DNA from: Xanthobacteraceae bacterium
GTDB taxonomy: Bacteria; Pseudomonadota; Alphaproteobacteria; Rhizobiales; Xanthobacteraceae
Reading direction: 5' to 3'
NCBI GenBank assembly: GCA_030043175.1
Contig: JASHYD010000300.1
Span: 1-9,136, forward strand
Length of the DNA stretch: 9,136 nucleotides
Each line of letters starts with the position of its first letter. Positions within the stretch are counted from its first letter, which is position 1. Positions 6,022 through 9,136 of this stretch are shown one piece after another. Made by a program: the position numbers and the translations under genes. The notes under the pieces are model-generated. The model was given only the letters and a program-made list of their open reading frames with translations, was not told the DNA's origin and made no database searches.

Positions 6022-7251
6022 ATGACGGCAGCCAGAGATTGGGAACCGGCCTACGCGCGCCGCGCCGAGGGCATGAAGGCATCGGAAATTCGGGAACTCC
6101 TGAAACTTCTGGAGCAACCTGGCATCATCTCTTTTGCCGGCGGCATCCCAGACCCAGCGCTCTTCCCCGCGCAAGCTGCGTCGACCGCCTACACTGAGGC
6201 ATTGGCCAGCGAGGGCGATGCAGCGACGGCATTGCAATATTCGGTGAGCGAGGGTTACGGACCGCTGCGAGAATGGATTGCCCATGACATGGCCTCACGA
6301 GGGGTTCAAGCATCGCCGGAGAACATCATCATCACCGCAGGCTCCCAGCAGGCGCTCGATTTCCTCGGCAAACTGCTGCTCACTCCGGGCGACACAGCTC
6401 TTGTCACCGCGCCGACATACCTTGGAGCGCTGCAGGCATTTTCGGCCTACGAACCACGCTACGACACAATACGCCCCGACCAAACCAATCGGACGCCTGA
6501 TTCCTACAGTCAGGCGGCGCAGAAGGCAGCAACCGGCGCTCGCGTGAAGTTTGCCTACGCAGTTCCTGACTTCGCAAACCCAACCGGCGAGACATTGTCG
6601 CGCTCTGCTCGGACGACGCTACTTGATCTGGCAGGGAACCTCGACATACCGGTGATCGAAGACACCGCCTATCATGCACTGCGCTTCGAGGGCCCGCACA
6701 TTGCTGCACTTCAAGCAATCGACGTGGCACTGTGTGGCTCTCTCGATAAATCGCGCGTTGTATACCTCGGCACGTTTTCCAAGACCGTCGCCCCGGGATT
6801 GCGGATCGGCTGGGTTTGCGCTTCGCGGGCGCTCGTTCGGCGCCTCGTTCTGATCAAGCAGGCGAGCGATCTCAATGTATCGGTAATCAATCAGAGGGTG
6901 ATGCACCAGCTTGTCTCGGACGGCCGACACGCAGAACTGATCGCGCGGGCACGAGCCCACTACCGACCCAAGCGCGACGCGATGCTCGCTGCCCTGAAAG
7001 CACACATGCCATCGGGCGTAAATTGGACAAAGCCAGAGGGAGGATTATTCATCTGGCTGAAGCTGCCGACCGGCGTGTCTGGCGCATCATTGCTGAAGCG
7101 AGCCATCGATGAGGCCAAGGTGGCTTTCGTTCCAGGCGCCGCCTTCTTTTACGATGGCAGCGGAGAAAATACCGTCCGCCTTTCTTATTCACTTCCGAAT
7201 ACATCGGAAATCATAACTGGCGTACGCAGACTTACTTCGTTGTTGCGTTGA
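6022..7251 (+). CDS. PLP-dependent aminotransferase, class I/II (2-aminoadipate/LysN-like)
   Basis: A complete 409-residue cytosolic aminotransferase of fold type I. It moves an amino group between an amino acid and a 2-oxoacid through pyridoxal phosphate. The start motif FAGGIPDPALFP (38-49) and LQYSVSEGYGPLREW (71-85) are typical of the 2-aminoadipate/aromatic group. AGSQQALDF (106-114) shapes the phosphate site, and ANPTG (185-189) gives the cofactor-contacting N186. VIEDTAYHALRFEG (211-224) gives D214 for the ring nitrogen and Y217. FSKTVAPGLRIGW (252-264) has Schiff-base lysine K254 and R261. R386 in TVRLSYS should bind the substrate carboxylate. Length is normal, and there is no N-terminal winged helix, so it is an enzyme, not a MocR/GntR-type regulator. 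GGAGGA at 6010-6015 is six bases before ATG. It is monocistronic. Family is certain; the amino acid used is not readable (aminoadipate, aromatic or branched-chain). Confidence 0.93.
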   Translation: MTAARDWEPAYARRAEGMKASEIRELLKLLEQPGIISFAGGIPDPALFPAQAASTAYTEALASEGDAATALQYSVSEGYGPLREWIAHDMASRGVQASPENIIITAGSQQALDFLGKLLLTPGDTALVTAPTYLGALQAFSAYEPRYDTIRPDQTNRTPDSYSQAAQKAATGARVKFAYAVPDFANPTGETLSRSARTTLLDLAGNLDIPVIEDTAYHALRFEGPHIAALQAIDVALCGSLDKSRVVYLGTFSKTVAPGLRIGWVCASRALVRRLVLIKQASDLNVSVINQRVMHQLVSDGRHAELIARARAHYRPKRDAMLAALKAHMPSGVNWTKPEGGLFIWLKLPTGVSGASLLKRAIDEAKVAFVPGAAFFYDGSGENTVRLSYSLPNTSEIITGVRRLTSLLR

Positions 7252-7928
7252 ATTAGTCCGTTCCTGACCCAACGGCTGCAGCTTGGCTGTGACGCCACGC
7301 AGATCATCGATGAATTTTCGTCCGCTATATGAGTACGTCGACATGACGGCGCACGTTCAAAACGTTGTCGGACTGGGTCGCATTTCGGTCCGGCCGACCA
7401 TCGCGAAAACCCGCCTCGTACGTGGTGGGTGCGCGTCAGGGAGCGGACGCAATTTCCGTTGCAAATAGCGCTGCTTCAAGGCCGAAACCGGAAGGGGACC
7501 GCGGAGCCCATCCTCCGGCTGCAGTACAAACTTGAGCGTGGTTCGCCAGACGACCGGGTGCGAATGGGTAGATTAAAGCATTCTTGACAACCTTTCCCGC
7601 GGCGCACACTCAGACAACTGGATTCGATCGTGGTGACCTCACGGGGCTTGGACGCGGGCACAGTTAAGCTTGCGGGCCATCGAGCGGTTTTTCATTGTTA
7701 CGCGAAAATAGAACCGAGCACCGAACGCAAGTGAGACCCTTTCTTCTAGGATTACTTGGTGGAGCCGCGCCGCAGAGCAGACGAACAAGGCGCGTGACCC
7801 GGGACGTTGAAGCAACCAGAAAAGCGGATGCAATCTTGAAAGGGCTGAAGCCTTCGCTAAGGCGATGAGCGATTTATTGCTGTTCGCGCTAGCCATATAA
7901 CGGACGCGAAAACAAGGGGGCGCTTATC
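7252..7928. other. 677-bp gap without a recognised gene
   Basis: No terminator is evident after the aminotransferase stop. Small ORFs on both strands (7283-7468 plus; 7639-7896 minus) lack ribosome sites and known motifs. One plus-strand frame stays open from about 7333 to 7587 and reads plausibly near its end (ALLQGRNRKG, PILRLQYKLERG), but has only a GTG as a possible start. It could be a gene remnant. I assign nothing. Confidence 0.45.
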
Positions 7929-8054
7929 ATGCAGTTTGGTCTCCGCGGGGTCATTTTCTCGAAATTGAGCGCATTTGCTTTCGATTGTTCCAGCCATCTT
8001 CGTGGCCGGTTGTCAAACGACAGCCTCAGGGACTCGGGGCAGCGGTGGGTGTAA
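7929..8054 (+). pseudogene. apparently frameshifted small lipoprotein
   Basis: ATG 7929 has a good ribosome site (AAGGGGG at 7914-7920, eight bases away). It begins a signal-like sequence with Arg and Lys followed by a hydrophobic run (MQFGLRGVIFSKLSAFA). In that frame the protein then loses its hydrophobic character and stops at 8054 after 41 residues. Skipping one base near 7980 instead continues as SIVPAIFVAGCQTT, completing a lipoprotein signal with a VAGC lipobox. The simplest reading is a one-base insertion (or two-base deletion) that broke a lipoprotein gene. A sequencing error would look the same. After the lipobox the new frame does not stop; it runs into the next gene. The original length and function are unknown. 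Alternatively the 41-residue ORF is spurious. Confidence 0.4.
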
Positions 8055-8126
8055 AGGTGAGATGCTCCGTCCGGTAATCGCAGATCCGGATGCGAAGCAG
8101 AGATTTTGTCAAAACGTGCATTCCAC

Positions 8127-8131
8127 GGAGG
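8127..8131 (+). promoter_or_regulatory. ribosome binding site supporting a GTG start
   Basis: GGAGG lies five bases before GTG 8137. It favours this start over the in-frame ATG 8185, which has no such site, and over in-frame codons further upstream. Confidence 0.65.
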
Positions 8132-8136
8132 TTGGC

Positions 8137-9136
8137 GTGTTCCTCTTATCAGCAAGGCTCCCTACTGCCGGCGCCGCGGCTTTCATGGTATTGGCAGCGA
8201 TCGCCGGCATCTCATGCCTAACCACTGCGCAGGCGGCACAGCCGCTGCACCGACCGGCCCCCGTTCAACACGCCGCTCCTGTTCACCGCGCCGCCCCCGT
8301 CCAACGGGCAGCACCACGCGTGTCCACGCCGCGCCCCACACCGCAAGTGCACGTCAACAGGCCCGTCCAAGTCGCGCCGAAAGTCACGCAACCGCAGAAT
8401 GCCAACAGAAATCTTCGCGCCGTGAATCCGGGCCTGCAGCGCGTCAACCCCAACGTTCGGCTTAACACTCCGAGCATCCAGCGCGTCAATCCGAACGCCC
8501 AGAGACCTAATCCAAATCTGGCGCAGCCGAAGGTCGGTCCGCCGTTGCAGGGCGCCAACGCCCTCAAGCCTGGTCCAGGCAAGCCGGTTATCAAACCGGT
8601 GTCGTTGAGGCGCGGCCCGGGCGGCCTCCAGCAGATCAAGCCCGCCTTTCCGGTGGTGAACATCCACAACAAGTTCTGGCCGATCCAAAGAGATCGGCGG
8701 TTCCTCTGGATTGGCGGTCATCGCAGGTTCTTCATTCCGGTCGGCCTGCTCGGGGTAGCCCTGATCGGCGGCTCTTATTGGTATCCGGACGCCTACGTCT
8801 CAATTGACGGGCCGGCTTGCGCCGGGTTCACGCCGGACGGCTGCCAGCTGCACTGGCGGATGGTCAATTTCGAGGACGGCGGCGCAGAACCGCAATGTGT
8901 GCAATACTGCCCGCGGGTCGGTCCTCCGCCCGCCGCTGCCGCGCCACTGCCGCCACCACCGGCGTTTGCGGCGAACGGCGCGTGCCAACTCACGATCTTC
9001 TCGGAGCCGAATTTCGCCGGTCTCTCGGCGCCGACCGGGGACAGCCAGCCGGACCTGTCGCAGAGCGGATGGCGCAATGAAATAGCCTCGATCCAGGTGC
9101 AGGCTGGCACCTGGGATTTCTTCGGTGAGGAAAACT
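8137..9136 (+). CDS. exported Pro/Asn-rich protein with beta/gamma-crystallin-like domain (C-terminus cut by window edge)
   Basis: The first 333 residues are visible; the frame is open to the window end. Residues 1-33 form a signal peptide (core AAAFMVLAAIAGI, cleavage probably after TTAQA). Next are AAPV(Q/H) repeats (41-60) and an Asn/Pro-rich stretch with QRVNPN at 101-106 and 115-120, likely extended and flexible. A region FLWIGGHRRFFIPVG (189-203) then runs into the hydrophobic GVALIGGSYWYPDAY (206-220), which may be membrane-associated. A four-Cys module follows (C228, C236, C254, C258: ACAGFTPDGCQLHW and QCVQYCP), then a Pro/Ala linker (263-278). From C283 the sequence LTIFSEPNFAGLS, with GWRNEIASIQV and WDFFGEEN, is a beta/gamma-crystallin Greek-key motif, also annotated as I36 inhibitor-like. 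Such domains often bind calcium and are stable in secreted proteins. I recall this architecture from Bradyrhizobium. The role is unknown. Confidence 0.85.
   Translation, partial: MFLLSARLPTAGAAAFMVLAAIAGISCLTTAQAAQPLHRPAPVQHAAPVHRAAPVQRAAPRVSTPRPTPQVHVNRPVQVAPKVTQPQNANRNLRAVNPGLQRVNPNVRLNTPSIQRVNPNAQRPNPNLAQPKVGPPLQGANALKPGPGKPVIKPVSLRRGPGGLQQIKPAFPVVNIHNKFWPIQRDRRFLWIGGHRRFFIPVGLLGVALIGGSYWYPDAYVSIDGPACAGFTPDGCQLHWRMVNFEDGGAEPQCVQYCPRVGPPPAAAAPLPPPPAFAANGACQLTIFSEPNFAGLSAPTGDSQPDLSQSGWRNEIASIQVQAGTWDFFGEEN

Noticed and set aside
8218..8721. 167-codon minus-strand ORF (and 8283-8672 in another frame)
   Set aside because: It is antisense to the crystallin-domain gene, whose frame carries a signal peptide, repeats and a recognisable domain.
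1..9136. CRISPR array, toxin-antitoxin pair, defence island or intact insertion sequence
   Set aside because: I looked for regularly spaced repeats, small paired ORFs, transposase motifs and terminal inverted repeats and found none that hold up.

Overview
The window looks like a piece of an alphaproteobacterial chromosome, most likely Rhizobiales of the Bradyrhizobium type. The evidence is GC-rich coding, strong GGAGG-type ribosome binding sites, several Sec-exported proteins of the kind common in Bradyrhizobium and relatives, and a beta/gamma-crystallin-domain exported protein at the right edge that resembles Bradyrhizobium proteins. This is recall of family resemblance, not a database result. 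The six genes I can support cover about 5.3 kb of 9.1 kb (roughly 58%). The rest is long gaps with no recognisable gene, which fits an accessory or island-like region better than a core region.

Layout. At the left edge (1-590, minus strand) is the N-terminal part of a small FimB-like tyrosine recombinase, cut by the window end before its catalytic tyrosine. Divergent from it, 786-1343 (plus) encodes a small exported protein with an imperfect 40-residue tandem duplication. A gap of about 820 bp follows, holding one doubtful small ORF. At 2167-3135 (minus) is an exported metallo-beta-lactamase-fold hydrolase with subclass-B3-like zinc ligands. A gap of about 1.1 kb with short repeats separates it from the divergent 4256-5230 (plus), an exported protein of a conserved but functionally unassigned family. 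A clear intrinsic terminator lies about 170 bp downstream of that gene, then about 580 bp without a recognisable gene. At 6022-7251 (plus) is a complete fold-type I PLP-dependent aminotransferase. A gap of about 680 bp leads to a lipoprotein signal sequence that appears frameshifted (7929-8054). From 8137 to the right edge runs the exported, Pro/Asn-rich beta/gamma-crystallin protein, cut by the window end.

How the genes work together. I see no operon: every supported gene stands alone with its own ribosome binding site and a long upstream region. The common theme is export, since four of the six genes have Sec-type signal peptides. The two periplasmic candidates at 2167-3135 and 4256-5230 are divergent and may be ecologically linked, but that is inference. 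I did not find a defence system, CRISPR array, tRNA or intact insertion sequence. The most interesting items are the crystallin protein, the apparently frameshifted lipoprotein in front of it, the orphan terminator, and the small recombinase next to a gene-poor stretch.
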